DNA from: JANQTF01 sp036835375 | GTDB lineage: Bacteria; Bacteroidota; Bacteroidia; J057 | DNA length: 16,663 nt | Assembly: GCA_036835375.1 (NCBI GenBank) | Contig: DAITMB010000113.1 | Coordinates: 1 to 16,663 of the forward strand | Reading direction: 5' to 3' | Part shown: one piece after another, positions 16,279-16,663 of the stretch | Layout: every line of letters begins with the position of its first letter | How positions within the stretch are numbered: position 1 is the stretch's first letter | Program-made: the position numbers and the translations under genes | Notes under the pieces: model-generated | Databases searched by the model: none | What the model was told of the DNA's origin: nothing | The model's input: the letters and a program-made list of their open reading frames with translations, nothing else

Positions 16279-16661
16279 AGACCATTATCATCATGATCCT
16301 GTCAGGGGCAGGGGCCTTATTTGTGCTGCTTGCTGCAATCGGCATCCTGCGCATGCCTGATTTGTACTTGCGAATTTCAGTTACCACAAAAGCTGCTACC
16401 CTCGGCGTGGGGCTTATTCTCAGCTCTGTGGCAGCCTATTTTGCAGAAACCCCGATCACGAGCCGGGTGGTTGCCATTATTCTTTTCACCCTGCTCACGG
16501 CTCCTGTAGCTGCTCACCTCATCGGACGTGCTTCTTATTTCACGGGCATTCCACTGTGGGCCAAATCGGTGAATGACGACCTCAAAGGGAAATATGAGTC
16601 CGGCTCTGACGGTCCCGACGGAGGTCCCTCCAGCTCTGAAACTACATCAGATTTGCTCTGA
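16275..16661 (+). CDS. mrpG: Na+/H+ antiporter subunit MrpG (MnhG)
   Basis: This 128-residue protein has three helices. Typical motifs are GILRMPDLYLRISVTTKAATLG (23-44) and TAPVAAHLIGRA (75-86). It is the last subunit of the canonical seven. The C-terminal 25 residues (about 104-128) are a hydrophilic Gly/Ser/Asp/Glu-rich tail of low complexity that is not part of the family core. The gene ends 2 nt before the window edge, so the end of the operon and its terminator are not visible. Confidence 0.94.
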   Translation: MKTIIIMILSGAGALFVLLAAIGILRMPDLYLRISVTTKAATLGVGLILSSVAAYFAETPITSRVVAIILFTLLTAPVAAHLIGRASYFTGIPLWAKSVNDDLKGKYESGSDGPDGGPSSSETTSDLL

Positions 16662-16663
16662 CC

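Larger units (their letters stand above)
10945..16661 (+). other. Complete mrpABCDEFG operon
   Basis: The seven genes stand in canonical order on one strand. Overlaps or gaps are 4, 1, 4, 7 (gap), 4 and 4 nt, so one transcript with coupled translation is very likely. The complex forms one membrane machine of about 1,900 residues, related to the membrane arm of respiratory complex I. Expected roles are Na+ efflux, pH control and Na+-motive-force upkeep, fitting a marine or saline habitat (inference). Confidence 0.9.

Noticed and set aside
1..16663. CRISPR arrays, tRNA/rRNA genes, intact insertion sequences
   Set aside because: No spaced direct repeats, cloverleaf, conserved rRNA segment or transposase frame was found.

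Overview
The window looks like chromosomal DNA of a member of the Bacteroidota, most likely Saprospiria-like (the class is inference). The signs are a secreted subtilase with a type IX secretion (T9SS) C-terminal sorting domain, a large PKD-repeat surface protein with a choice-of-anchor L domain, a secreted S9 peptidase, absence of clear Shine-Dalgarno sequences, and one match to the Bacteroidota -7 promoter consensus TAnnTTTG.

Left part (1-3392, minus strand): the 5' two-thirds or so of a giant secreted PKD protein that runs off the left edge, then a bacterial SUI1/YciH (eIF1-like) protein, then a fold-type IV PLP enzyme (class IV aminotransferase or aminodeoxychorismate lyase). Centre (3586-9931): a plus-strand secreted prolyl-oligopeptidase family (S9) peptidase closed by a hairpin terminator, a decayed AAA-type ATPase pseudogene with two in-frame stops and no Walker B, a plus-strand GT-B glycosyltransferase with its own promoter-like and operator-like leader, and a convergent minus-strand T9SS-exported subtilase. 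From 9932 to 10944 lies a gene-poor junction. It holds a very strong minus-strand terminator, a short orphan C-terminal coding fragment that this terminator appears to belong to, a GC-rich structured-looking block, and one doubtful small ORF.

Right part (10945-16661, plus strand): a complete seven-gene mrp (mnh/pha) operon, mrpABCDEFG, encoding the multisubunit Na+/H+ antiporter related to complex I. Six of its gene boundaries are 1-4 nt start/stop overlaps or a 7 nt gap, so the subunits are almost certainly translationally coupled. The key lysine and glutamate residues of the two antiporter-like subunits MrpA and MrpD are present, so the complex should be functional.

I did not find a convincing undescribed system. 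The parts most worth a second look are the 9932-10944 junction, the perfect 10-bp inverted repeat in the glycosyltransferase leader, the ATPase pseudogene, and the domain architecture of the PKD protein.
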